This document shows, piece by piece, positions 22,001 to 32,301 of a DNA stretch of 64,000 nucleotides (position 1 is its first letter; every line of letters begins with the position of its first letter). The translations under genes and the position numbers were made by a program. The DNA is from Schistocerca nitens (lineage: Eukaryota > Arthropoda > Insecta > Orthoptera > Acrididae). The notes beneath the pieces are model-generated. The model saw nothing but the letters and a program-made list of their open reading frames with translations, was not told the origin of the DNA and ran no database searches. The stretch spans positions 305,016,150-305,080,149 of the forward strand of contig NC_064619.1 in the NCBI RefSeq assembly GCF_023898315.1, read 5' to 3'.

Positions 22001-23318
22001 TGTTATCCCCCTATGTGTTTGTGTACCCTTGTGTATTTGTTTTCCTCCTGTCTCTGTGTAGTTTCATAGAATTTTTTTTCTAATACTATTCACTATGATG
22101 AGGAATACTGTTATCCTAAAATATAATTGGTATTAATAATATGTTATTTAACTTGTAAATATGCTTAGATATTATTTATTCTGTTTTGTTTTAATGCTCA
22201 TGTGTGAAGTTGATGTTTCGAAAGCTATTCTGAACTTTTATGTATCTACTTATCTCATAATTCCTGTAACATTGATGTATATATTTATTTCTATTCTGTT
22301 GTAAAGCCTGTACTACAAATGTTATCTGTATTATTATGTTTTAATGATGTATTTTGTACCTTTGTAATTGTATTCTTATTTTATAAAATTGTAATTGACA
22401 GCAGTTCATCAAATTAAGCAACTTGTAAGTTACATTTCACTGCACACGTTTTTGTTGGTCATAGTATATGGACAATATGTGAGAAGTAGGGACTGATAGT
22501 GTTTGCACGTGTGTTAATAATTCAGCAAGGAACTGGATAACAGCATTGCTGGTTCTGAGGACAATTCCAAAAACTTTGTGAGTGCACAAGTGGTGGTTAT
22601 GGTCTTGCTAAATTATCCGCAAGACTCTTCAATGGTGATTGTGCACCTGCACAGTCACAACAGATGGCTGCTGGCCATCTCTACAAGGACTACAGTGGGT
22701 CTGCATCTTTGATGACCCACCAGTACCATTATCTCTACAAGGACTACAGTGGGTCTGCATCTTTGATGGCCCACCAATACCATTATTTCTACTAGGACTA
22801 CAGTGGGTCTACACCTTTGCTGACTCACCAGTACCATTATTTCTGCAATGACTGCAGTGGATCTGCGCCTCTGATGGCCCACTAATACCGTAATCTCTAC
22901 CAGGACTGCAGTGGGTCTACTCTGTGATGACCTACCTACCAATGTTCTTCAAAACGTCGACTGACTCTGCTGTGGGTTTACTCGGTTGTGGCCCATTACC
23001 TGTCTGCATGTCGAGTCAGCACTGTCTCTCCGTTGGAAGGACAACGCTACTTCTTCAAGACTGCATGGAAATCCACTACTTCCGTGTTCATTTTCTTTTA
23101 CTGCTCAGACTTTGAGAAAAACACTGCTATTTTACTGTCATGAACGATCAGGACTGTCTTTATGGACTGTGAGAAAATTTGAGCTTTTGACCAACATTGT
23201 ATCAATAAGTGTGTGCATTTGATTTCTTTGTTATTGTAATTATGAAAAATTTTTCAAATCTGTATTGGACACTGCCCAAAAAAATTTGTAAAATTTTTTG
23301 TGGGTAGCATGGGGGCTA
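19091..23318 (+). other. 4.2-kb non-coding 3' region of the Gypsy element
   Basis: Between pol and the 3' LTR there is no plus-strand frame above about 80 codons and no envelope-like signal peptide, transmembrane or furin-like motif that I can see. The sequence is T-rich. A 54-bp tandem repeat lies at 22679-22930. Confidence 0.7.
22679..22930 (+). repeat. 54-bp tandem repeat, about 4.6 copies
   Basis: Copies start at 22679, 22733, 22787, 22841 and 22895 with the core CTACAAGGACTACAGTGGGT. The period is a multiple of three, so the first copies stay open as an 18-residue repeat (GLQWVCIFD...). A stop appears in the fourth, so coding is unlikely. Confidence 0.85.
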
Positions 23319-23877
23319 TGTAAGTAGGCTGTTTAGGTTTTTTTATTGGTAACGCCACCTCTGTATGAAAATCACTGGCTGTGCTGTGTGCAGTCTGTGG
23401 CTGCTTTTCATTGTTGTAATACTCGCCATTGTAGTGTTAGGCAGCTGGCTGTGAAGAGCGCGTAGCGTTGCGCAGTTGGAGGTGAGCCGCCAGCAGTGGT
23501 GGATGTGGGGAGAGAGATGGCGGAGCTTTGAAATTTGTCATGAACTGCTATATTTATAAATGATGATATCAAGGTAAATACATTGTTTGTTCTCTATTAA
23601 TATCTTTCATTTGCTAACTATCCCTATCAGTAGTTAGTGCCTTCCATAGTTTGAATCTTTTATTTAGCTGGCAGTAGTGGCGCTCGCTGTATTGCAGTAG
23701 CTTGAGCAGCGAAGAATTTTGTGAGGTAAGTGATTTGTGAAAGGTATAGTTTAATGTTAGTCAGGGCCATTCTTTTGTAGGGAATTTTGAAAGTCAGATT
23801 GCGTTGCGCTAACAAAATATTGTGTGTCAGTTTAAGCACAGTCGTATGTAAAATTGTTTAAAAAAGGGGACGTTTCA
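23319..23877 (+). repeat. 3' LTR of the Gypsy element
   Basis: A 559-bp copy of the 5' LTR with the same ends and no difference that I could see. It is followed directly by the target duplication AACT. Confidence 0.95.
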
Positions 23878-23881
23878 AACT

Positions 23882-24179
23882 ACCGTTCGGTAGTTTCCGT
23901 GGACTCAAGGAATGTCGCACCAATTATTACTTGACTGGACGTTGCACATCACACAGTCACCCGTTGAGAGTGAAGCGACTTCCCGGTCGCGAAATGCGGA
24001 TTCTCTGTCTCCCAAATGCAATAATTTTCCTTATTGGCGAATCCATCAAAATGAAAGTGGGCTTCGTCTCTAAGTCAAATCATATTCTCCTACTAATTCC
24101 CATCATGCCCCGCGGCCAACCTTGCAGTTTGAACGTCCTAACGCGAACCATTCAGAAGTTATGACTATTTTATTTTATA
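23882..24179. other. Unassigned spacer
   Basis: The pre-insertion flank of the Gypsy element. I see no clear continuation of the mariner fragment on its other side. Confidence 0.35.
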
Positions 24180-24483
24180 CAGTTCCATAATTGGTAACCT
24201 GTAAGATTACCAAGAAGGATTTCGAAGAATCAGATAGTTTGTAGGGGAAACCCTAAACCTTAAAACCATCTTACAAATTCGCAAAAACAAACAAATGCTA
24301 ATCATATTTTTTGACTTGAGAAAATCATATGATTTCTCAGAAAAATAAGCACTTTTTGACGCACTAAGGAAATTCCAAATTGATATAAAAAGAACAAGGA
24401 AGTTGACGAAACAAACCCTAATTGACACGACAGCTAAAGTCAAATTTGTGGAAGAAGTTTTTGCACCAATCGAGTTCAAGATG

Positions 24484-24686
24484 GCAGGCCGAAGTCGCCG
24501 AGCGGTTCTAGACGCTACAGTCTGGAACTGCGCGACCGCTACGGTCGCAGGTTCGAATCCTGCCTCGGGCATGGATGTGTGTGATGTCCTTACTTTAGTT
24601 AGGTTTAAGTAGTTCTAAGTTCTAGGGGACTGATGACCTCAGACGTTAAGTCCCATAGTGTTCAGAGCCAGTTGAACCATTTTTTT
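24484..24686 (+). mobile_element. Main-family SINE
   Basis: Head and body complete. The target duplication GAGTTCAAGATG is at 24472-24483 and 24687-24698. It is inserted in the LINE RT remnant at 24180. Confidence 0.92.
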
Positions 24687-25150
24687 GAGTTCAAGATGTA
24701 TCAGAAGAGGGAGTCGCTTATCTCACTACAATGCGGTTTAGTTCTTAAGAAAATGTTTCGCAAATGGCAAAATAAATGCAGGTTTATAACTATCAGTAGG
24801 TGTGTTGAAAACAAAAATACTTTCCATGCTTAGAATGTGCTGATGATAATGAAGTCCTCTCCAATAACAGATAAAAAAAATCATATAGCATGTAGACAGG
24901 CATCAGTCAATTCACGCTAAAAGACGCAGTAATGAAAGAAACCAGATAGGAATTCAACAAGCAATCTTTAATCACCCAATTCAGGAAAATCTTATAAGTG
25001 GATATATCGAAATATTTAGGTGAAACTACTAAACCGACTTTGATAAATAGGGAACTTAAAAAGGAGTATAAAAGTCAGTTGGAATAACTACCTGTATCAC
25101 AAAACGCGAAACTAAGACATTATAACATGTTGCGTCAGAAGTGCTTTGCC

Positions 25151-25348
25151 GGCCGGAGTGGCCGTGCGGTTCTAGGCGCTACAGTCTGGAAGCGGGCGAC
25201 CGCTACGGTCGCAGGTTCGAATCCTGCCTCGGGCATGGATGTGTGTGATGTCCTTAGGTTAGTTAGGTTTAATTAGTTCTAAGTTCTAGGCGACTGATGA
25301 CCTTAGCAGTTAAGTCGCATAGTGCTCAGAGCCATTTGAACCATTTTT
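25151..25348 (+). mobile_element. Main-family SINE
   Basis: Complete copy. The 15-bp target duplication CAGAAGTGCTTTGCC is at 25136-25150 and 25349-25363. It is in the same LINE remnant. Confidence 0.92.
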
Positions 25349-25490
25349 CAGAAGTGCTTTGCCCACGTTGCACTATGACGCTGGGCGAAAGAACTGAAAC
25401 AGTTCCAGAATTTCACTTACAACCAAGAGGGACGTTTTCCGGTAACGTTTGTCAGAAATGGATGCGTGGAAATACTTTAATTTGACCCTT

Positions 25491-25972
25491 AGACGACATA
25501 TGGGACAGCGTGTTTCTTACACTTTTATTGCATTTAATTTTTTGTTACATTGCACATGTGTCCCCTACTATTACTACTTGCACTGTGAATATTTTCAGCA
25601 GACTTGGCACTGATACAGTTTCTCCAAGATTTTCTGCGTCTGAGACTAACTGCAAACGACTGCATTAATCACACATGCCGAAGGCTGACAGGTTATTATC
25701 CTATGTAGGTAACAGACGATAAAAACATTTGTCCTTGCTCAAAGCACAAGCATAAAGTACGATATAACACTTTGAAGTTGTGTTCTGTGTCGTTAGTAGT
25801 TTATGAACGTGCACAGTATTCAGCAATGTTGCTACCGCGTATCTTTCACTCTTTTCGTTGCGATTTGCGTGAGTTTGTCTTCTCCTGGTGCTAATAAAGA
25901 TTTAGGTAGCTTTGATATTGGATCATCATCATCGTATGAGGGTCTATTTCAGAGCATACATTGTGTTATTTA
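25491..25972. other. Unassigned spacer
   Basis: AT-rich; nothing recognised. Confidence 0.35.
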
Positions 25973-25984
25973 CCCTGTATGAAA

Positions 25985-26183
25985 AAAATGGTTCAAATGG
26001 CTCTGAGCACTATGGGACTTAACAGCTGAGGTCATCAGTCCCCTAGAACTTAGAAATACTTAAACCTAACTAACCTAAGGACATCACACACATCCATGCC
26101 CGAGGCAGGATTCGAACCTGCGACCGTAGCGGTCGCGCGGCTCCAGACTGTAGCGCCTAGAACCGCTCGGCCACCCCGGCCTG
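25985..26183 (-). mobile_element. Main-family SINE
   Basis: Complete copy in reverse orientation. The target duplication CCCTGTATGAAA is at 25973-25984 and 26184-26195. Confidence 0.92.
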
Positions 26184-26195
26184 CCCTGTATGAAA

Positions 26196-26639
26196 CCTCG
26201 AGTACAGTTTTGAATGGAGGGGAGCTTACAGCCTCCATGAAGTTGCCAGTAACAGTGAACGTTATTCGTTTTAACAGTAAGAAGGAAGTGCAAAGAGATG
26301 CCATTGCCTACACGGGTGTAATGATTGATCCTATAATCTATCTTGAAGACACTTGACTATAATTTTTCGTGGTGTGTTTTGCTAGTTCCAGATCAGATGA
26401 CTTTCGCATTTACAGCTTAGCCTTGACTTTATGTATGATAGCACAAGTGAAGGAGTTCCGGTACTTACGCCAATGGTCACAGCTGTTACCTCCATTACTG
26501 TAAAGGGGGACACAACCTTACAAGGCTACCGTTACTTGTAACTTATATCTGCGGTGTGATATAACATCAATTATTTATGCTTGACAATGGCGTAACGTGG
26601 TATTACAACAAAAGATTAATAACTTCTACAGACGTAAGC
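26196..26639. other. Unassigned spacer
   Basis: Nothing recognised. Confidence 0.35.
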
Positions 26640-27325
26640 AGAATACGACGACGAGAAACATAGAAGTAGATATCCTCGCTGTAGCAGAGCGGCTTAAATC
26701 AATAAAGGCAAGGCATGTGGTCCAAATTGTATACCAGTCAGGTTCCTTTCAAAATATACTGATACAATAGCTCCATATTTAGCAATTATACACAACCGCT
26801 AGCTCCTAGAAATATCCGTACCTACAGACTGGAAAATTGCTCAAGTCACACCACTATCCAAAAAGGGAAGTAGGAGTAATCCGTTGAATTACAGGCCCAT
26901 ATCACTACCGTCGATATGCAGTAGGGTTTAGGAATTTTGGAACATATATTGTATTCGAACATTATGAAGTACCTCGAAGAAAACGATTTATTGACGCATA
27001 GACAGCACGGATTTAGAAAAAATCGTTCTTGCGAAACACATCTAGCTCTTTATACTCATGAAGTAATTAGTGCTATCCACATTGGATGTCAAATTGATTC
27101 CATATTTTTAGATTTACAGAAGGCTTCCGACACCGCTCCTCACAAGCGTCTTCTAGCCGAACTGCGTGAATACGGAGCATCGCCTCAGTTGTGCGACTGG
27201 ATTCGTGATTTCCTGTCAGAAAGGTCACAGTTCGTAGTAACGGACGAAAAGTCACCGAGTAAAACAGAAGTAATATCCGGCGTTCCCCAAGAAAGTGTTA
27301 TAGGCCCTCTATTGTTCCTGATCTA
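26640..27325 (+). pseudogene. Jockey/CR1-like LINE RT, 5' half
   Basis: Decayed sequence starts near 26640 (KACGPNCIPVRF-like, then VPTDWKIAQVTPLSKKG and LNYRPISLPSIC). A long open stretch from 26937 follows: HRQHGFRKNRSCETH, SIFLDLQKASDTAPHKRL, WIRDFLSERSQFVV and VISGVPQESVIGPLLFLIY. It stops exactly at the Tc1-like insertion (TA at 27324-27325), just before the expected VNDI and the F-A-D-D box. Those missing parts lie in reverse orientation at 33295-32302. The remnant has RT blocks but no catalytic box, so it is non-functional. Confidence 0.85.
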
Positions 27326-28745
27326 CACTCCTGGAAATTGAAATAAGAACACCGTGAATTCATTGTCCCAGGAAGGGGAAACTTTATTGACACATTCCTG
27401 GGGTCAGATACATCACATGATCACACTGACAGAACCACAGGCACATAGACACAGGCAACAGAGCATGCACAATGTCGGCACTAGTACAGTGTATATCCAC
27501 CTTTCGCAGCAATGCAGGCTGCTATTCTCCCATGGAGACGATCGTAGAGATGCTGGATGTAGTCCTGTGGAACGGCTTGCCATGCCATTTCCACCTGGCG
27601 CCTCAGTTGGACCAGCGTTCGTGCTGGACGTGCAGACCGCGTGAGACGACGCTTCATCCAGTCCCAAACATGCTCAATGGGGGACAGATCCGGAGATCTT
27701 GCTGGACAGGGTAGTTGACTTACACCTTCTAGAGCACGTTGGGTGGCACGGGATACATGCGGACGTGCATTGTCCTGTTGGAACAGCACGTTCCCTTGCC
27801 GGTCTAGGAATGGTAGAACGATGGGTTCGATGACGGTTTGGATGTACCGTGCACTATTCAGTGTCCCCTCGACAATCACCAGTGGTGTACGGCCAGTGTA
27901 GGAGATCGCTCCCCACACCATGATGCCGGGTGTTGGCCCTGTGTGCCTCGGTCGTATGCAGTCCTGATTGTGGCGCTCACCTGCACGGCGCCAAACACGC
28001 ATACGACCATCATTGGCACCAAGGCAGAAGCGACTCTCATCGCTGAAGACGACACGTCTCCATTCGTCCCTCCATTCACGCCTGTCGCGACACCACTGGA
28101 GGCGGGCTGCACGATGTTGGGGCGTGAGCGGAAGACGGCCTAACGGTGTGCGGGACCGTAGCCCAGCTTCATGGAGACGGTTGCGAATGGTCCTCGCCGA
28201 TACCCCAGGAGCAACAGTGTCCCTAATTTGCTGGGAAGTGGCGGTGCGGTCCCCTACGGCACTGCGTAGGATCCTACGGTCTTGGCGTGCATCCGTGCGT
28301 CGCTGCGGTCCGGTCCCAGGTCGACGGGCACGTGCACCTTCCGCCGACCACTGGCGACAACATCGATGTACTGTGGAGACCTCACGCCCCTCGTGTTGAG
28401 CAATTCGGCGGTACGTCCCCGGCCTCCCGCATGCCCACTATACGCCCTCGCTCAAAGTCCGTCAACTGCACATACGGTTCACGTCCACGCTGTCGCGGCA
28501 TGCTACCAGTGTTAAAGACTGCGATGGAGCTCCGTATGCCACGGCAAACTGGCTGACACTGACGGCGGCGGTGCACAAATGCTGCGCAGCTAGCGCCATT
28601 CGACGGCCAACACCGCGGTTCCTGGTGTGTCCGCTGTGCCGTGCGTGTGATCATTGCTTGTACAGCCCTCTCGCAGTGTCCGGAGCAAGTATGGTGGGTC
28701 TGACACACCGGTGTCAATGTGTTCTTTTTTCCATTTCCAGGAGTG
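27326..28745 (-). mobile_element. Tc1-like DNA transposon, copy A
   Basis: The copy is 1420 bp. Ends CACTCCTGGAAATTGAAAT and CATTTCCAGGAGTG form short inverted termini, flanked by TA at 27324-27325 and 28746-28747. It is nearly identical to the inverted copy at 33296-34716. The left flank is LINE sequence and the right flank is an older Tc1-like element, which matters for the inversion described in the findings. Confidence 0.92.
27481..28501 (-). pseudogene. Tc1-like transposase, one frameshift (copy A)
   Basis: The minus strand encodes a start MPRQRGREPYVQLTDFERGR with the HTH region. A 1-nt shift near codon 29 follows, then an otherwise open frame to the stop: VFSDESRFCLG (first D), FQQDNARPHVSRATQRALEG (second D) and SPDLSPIEHVWDWMKRRL (E). 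D and E of the second and third blocks are 32 residues apart. The same frameshift is in copy B. It would catalyse cut-and-paste transposition if intact. Confidence 0.85.
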
Positions 28746-28747
28746 TA

Positions 28748-29388
28748 CTTAGCAGGAATGTAGCCACTGTACATGATTAATGGCAGGGATGACGGGAATC
28801 TACGGTCGCAAGAAGACAGGTCTCCGGACGGGTGGGTGGCACTACAGAGAGGTAAGACCATGGTTTTCGATGTATGTCTCTGGCGCACCACACTGCTTCT
28901 TCAACAGGAATTGGAGCAGTTGTTGGCAGCTGGGTGATTCGGCCTGTTGTGCTGTCACTCATGAACAGAATTCCAGGGATTTCTTTCCAACAGGATAACG
29001 CTCGCCCACATACCGTTGTTGTAACCCATCATGCTCTAGAGAGTGTCAACATGTTGTCTTGACCTGCTCCATCACCAGATCTGCCTCTGATCGAACACAT
29101 ATGGGAGAACATATGACGAGAACTCTAGCGTCACCCACAAAGAGCATTAACCCGTCAGTGTATTGACCGAGCAAGTGCAACAGGCATAGAACTCCATCCC
29201 ATAAACTGACGTCCGGCACATGAACAACACAATGCGCACACGTCTGCATACTTGAATTCAACATTCTGGCGGTTGCACTGGTGGTCTTGCGATGTTAATG
29301 ACTTTAGTATGTTGCCAGGCAGATGTATTCCCGAAATTGCATCTACAGTAATTATTTTTTGCTGTTCCGGTTTTTTTCCCATCAGTGT
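28748..29388 (+). pseudogene. Older Tc1-like element, 3' part
   Basis: Directly after copy A the sequence reads LSRNVATVHD (HTH end), then a region homologous to the transposase core. The second catalytic block QDNARPHTVVVTHHALESV lies near 28993, followed by a premature stop and PSPDLPLIEHIWEN. It ends with a terminus GTTCCGGTTTTTTTCCCATC followed by AGTGTA near 29388. The N-terminal HTH start is missing here but is found in reverse at 34797-34719. Several stops; non-functional. Confidence 0.75.
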
Positions 29389-29470
29389 ATTACAGAATGA
29401 TGCCTTGAATTTGTGACTGTCTGCACAATTTTTAGGCCAACTAAGCTCTAGTTTTTATACTACTGCTTTG

Positions 29471-29590
29471 TTGTTGTTGTGGTCTTCAGTCCTGAGGCTG
29501 GTTTGATGCAGCTCTCCATGCTACTCTATCCTGTGCACGCTTCTTCATCTCCCAGTACCTACTGCAACCTACATCCTTCTGAATCAGATT
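29471..29590 (-). repeat. 3' end fragment of an RTE-like LINE
   Basis: On the minus strand the sequence reads like the 3' end of a LINE: AGATGAAGAAGCGTGCACAG, then GAGAGCTGCATCAAACCAGC, and the (CAA)n-rich end near 29475. The LINE remnant at 46.8-48.0 kb ends with related words (GCATCAAACCAGCCAGAAGA). Confidence 0.6.
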
Positions 29591-30365
29591 AATATGTGGA
29601 GGAAGAAACGTAATGGCCAAAGTTCGTTTAGGCGCAACACGTTTGTTCCATCATTAGCATGGGTCAGCTACACTAAAAATCATGTACAAAACAATCTGGA
29701 ATTCGCACCCATATTATAAATTTCTTGATTAATATGAATTTTCCTTACTGGCTGTTACGATGAACATATATTTTAAAGTTTATATTGTTTGATATCGTGT
29801 AGATTCGGTTGCGTAGCGTTTTTCAAGAGTTGAATGTAGCCCCTTAAACACACATAAGTGGATTGCATTCGTGCAGACCCCACATGTCTACATCACAGAC
29901 TTGTAGAAGCAGTGTGTTTGGGATTCAGAATTGTACTCGTGACACGAGATGTAAAGAAAACATTAGTGAACGATATAAAATGAAGGAATAGTTTGATCCT
30001 AAAATTAGCAGTCTTTTCAGCAAACAGATATCATTTAGGAAAAATATCATAGTAACGGAGTCCACTGCAATTAAAACACCTTATTATAATCTCCTTAATG
30101 AAATGCAGCATTAATATTTCTATTAACTTCTTCAGAATTCGATTTGTAATCATGCAATCACCGCTGTTATTTTATTCGATTTTAGTTAATACGTATTCTG
30201 TCAAATATATTTGTGTTCACGGATACTGCCATTTCTAATATTTTTATAAAATCCAGATTACTGGCAGCTAGTTTTAGGGTCCCACCTTACACTCATAAAC
30301 ATATTAGTTCAACATCTTGTGGTGTTGCAGTTCTTCTTGTTATGTCCGTACTTGCTACGAAATGG
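29591..30365. other. Unassigned 0.8 kb
   Basis: AT-rich, with no recognisable gene. It lies inside the inferred inverted segment. Confidence 0.35.
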
Positions 30366-30367
30366 AA

Positions 30368-30436
30368 AGAGGAATTCCGCCTTATGCAGGACACCAACAC
30401 AGAAAAAAGGTCTCTTGCATAAGGCGGAATTCCTCT
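30368..30436. repeat. Perfect 21-bp hairpin
   Basis: AGAGGAATTCCGCCTTATGCA (30368-30388, first 20 bases AGAGGAATTCCGCCTTATGC) is exactly complementary to 30416-30436, with a 27-nt loop. Further partial pairing extends outward. It could be a MITE core, a small-RNA precursor or a cruciform. Confidence 0.75.
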
Positions 30437-30618
30437 TCCCAGATAGCTCAACAGTTCACTAATTTATTTATGTGAGGGACAGTGATACAATTTTTAATAT
30501 AATCTCGAAAATATCAAGCTGCAACCTTTTTCTCAACGATGAGTGACTTGGCCGGTACCTAGAGTCTACATTTTGGCTGTTCACCAAAGTTCCACATCAA
30601 AAACACCTAGTCGTGGTT

Positions 30619-31190
30619 CTAGAAATGCGTGCCATGCAATGATTTATTCACCTGAATAAAGAGGTAGAAGTCACTGGGGGCAATATCAGAATATTGAGGG
30701 AGGTGAGGTAAGGTTTGACAGACTGAAGAAGCAGCGCGTGTGACTGTCTCGTGTTCAGAATGTGCTACATGGGGGGAGGGATAGAGTACGCTTTTCGTGA
30801 TTAAAAAAATACGTCCTTGGACAGCATCCATGATGCTTTCTCTTGCAAGCATCCCGTAAACTAGGCAGAAGATTTTGGTAGGATGCTGCTGTGACTCTTT
30901 GCGCCTTATGGCCACAATCATTATCAGTTAGCACGACACCATGTCAGCCCCAATAAGCGCTGAGCATAAACTTGTTCCATTGTAGTCTTTGTCGGCGATG
31001 GTGAATTCATGTGTTTCGAATGTTTCATATGGTCTTTTGTCTTGGGATGATAGTGGTACACACAACACTCATTACATGGTGATTAGGTGTGTAGAGAAAC
31101 CATCGGGATTAGCCTGGTGCAGCTGTAACATCTGCGCTAATTTCTCGGTTCAACAGGTTTCATCAGTGAGCGTGAGCAGTCGCTGAACCC
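30619..31190 (-). pseudogene. Mariner-like transposase remnant
   Basis: The minus strand contains LPQYSDIAPSDFYLFIQVNK, the third catalytic block of a SETMAR-like mariner transposase, with HGTHF after it. Upstream on the same strand are weaker matches (LQLHQANPDGFSTHLI near 31130). Stops and shifts separate the blocks. It is inside the inferred inversion. Confidence 0.6.
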
Positions 31191-31326
31191 AGAAGGCTGC
31201 GATGTTCAAAATGTCTTGCAAGATGTTGAAAACTAATACAAAACTGTTGTACACTTTTCCCACTATCCCCTCAATTATAATACGCCGGTCTTGCAGCACA
31301 AAAGCTTCCGCTTCTTTTGTGGTTTC

Positions 31327-31514
31327 GCCGGCCGGGGTGGCCGAGCGGTTCTAGGGGCTACAGTCTGGAACCGCACGACCGTTACGGTCGCAGGTTCGAA
31401 TCCTGCTTCGGGCATGGATGTGTATGCTGTCCTTAGGTTAGTTAGGTTTAAGTAGCTCTAAGTTCTAGGGGACTGATGACCTTAGAAGTTAAGTCCCATA
31501 GTGCTCAGAGCCAT
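31327..31514 (+). mobile_element. Main-family SINE
   Basis: Complete head and body ending GTGCTCAGAGCCATT. The flanks TTTTGTGGTTTC and CTTGTAGTTTC are an imperfect target duplication. Confidence 0.88.
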
Positions 31515-32301
31515 TCTTGTAGTTTCCTGTTGTTAGCAAGAGACTGTTTGCTACCTCGTTCTTTATCATTCAAGCTTTTGTTGACCATAATGGGAACGTT
31601 TGAACCACCTGACCACCCACTATATAATGCCGTGCACTTCCGCTAACTCAACGCGAGTTGTTGTACCGTTGTTCTCCCTCAAACGCAGAAAATAAAATTA
31701 CCGCGCGATACTGCAATTCATGAATGGTCAGTACCATTTCGTTTTGGCTCCTCTAGCGGTGTCTGACAGTACTCTGGCGCGGCGACTTTAACGTGTACCA
31801 GAACTGCAGGAACGTACCTACAGTTGAATCAAAAATTTTGTTACCTAAGTTTATTTTTCCGAGGTGATAATTAAAACTTAGACTTCTCTCATATTCTAGA
31901 TCCTGTGCTAAACAACTGCGAAGATTTTCATTTTAAGGAGCCTGTCACTTCAAAATTTGCTTAAAAGGGGAACTCCGTTAAAGAAAGATGAGCAACACAG
32001 CTACTGAGCAGGTCTGCTTTGCGTTGGGGAACTTAAGGACATACCAGATATTTAGGCAGCTCTTTCTCAGTAAAAGGGCTTACTGTCAGCTGCCATCTGC
32101 CCACCAAGATTTGAAGACGAAGCCACGTGCCTGACCGTAAAGTTTATCTTCGATCGATGTCCAAATATTGTAGTACGTAATTTTTTATTGATGAATTTCT
32201 TTAGTAATTTTCTTTTTAAAAATCTGTACTTCAATTTAAGAGTAGTTCTAACTAGCCCTTGGCCACGGTTATATTTTACATGTCTCACCATTACTTAATC
32301 T
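31515..32301. other. Unassigned 0.8 kb
   Basis: Nothing recognised. Confidence 0.35.

Larger units (their letters stand above)
12495..23877 (+). mobile_element. Complete Gypsy-type LTR retrotransposon, 11.4 kb
   Basis: The element has 559-bp LTRs at both ends, a 4-bp target duplication AACT (12491-12494 and 23878-23881), LTR ends TG...CA, a primer-binding site matching tRNA-Arg, a gag-like ORF, a full pol ORF (protease, RT, RNase H, integrase) and a long non-coding 3' region. Domain order with integrase last, plus the YMDD and GPY/F-like motifs, places it in Gypsy (Metaviridae). tRNA-Arg priming is known from the mdg1/412 lineage, so that affinity is plausible but not tested. The apparently identical LTRs and uninterrupted pol indicate a recent insertion. 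The purine tract before the 3' LTR is weak (ATGGGGGCTA). Confidence 0.95.
24180..25490 (+). pseudogene. Decayed non-LTR retrotransposon RT, interrupted by two SINEs
   Basis: Left of the first SINE a frame reads FDLRKSYDFSEK, ALFDALRKFQIDI and LIDTTAKVKFVEEVF, matching the RT palm start of a LINE (LINE DFRKAYDSINR, DTTAKVK). After the SINE it resumes with LQCGLVLKKMFRKWQ and a degenerate CADDNE box near 24838, then KYLGETTKPTLINRELKKEY near 25015. Many stops and frame changes. SINEs at 24484 and 25151 cut it, each with a clear target duplication. Confidence 0.7.

Noticed and set aside
19497..22942. Possible envelope gene or antisense gene in the Gypsy 3' region
   Set aside because: Only short frames, mostly minus-strand and low-complexity, with no signal peptide, fusion or transmembrane pattern.
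23882..24179. Continuation of the mariner fragment on the right side of the Gypsy element
   Set aside because: I looked for the first DDE block on the minus strand and could not find it. The flank may be unrelated older DNA.
28382..28891. 169-codon minus-strand frame extending beyond the Tc1 start
   Set aside because: Only the segment from MPRQRGREP matches a transposase. The upstream codons come from the Tc1 terminus and flanking DNA.
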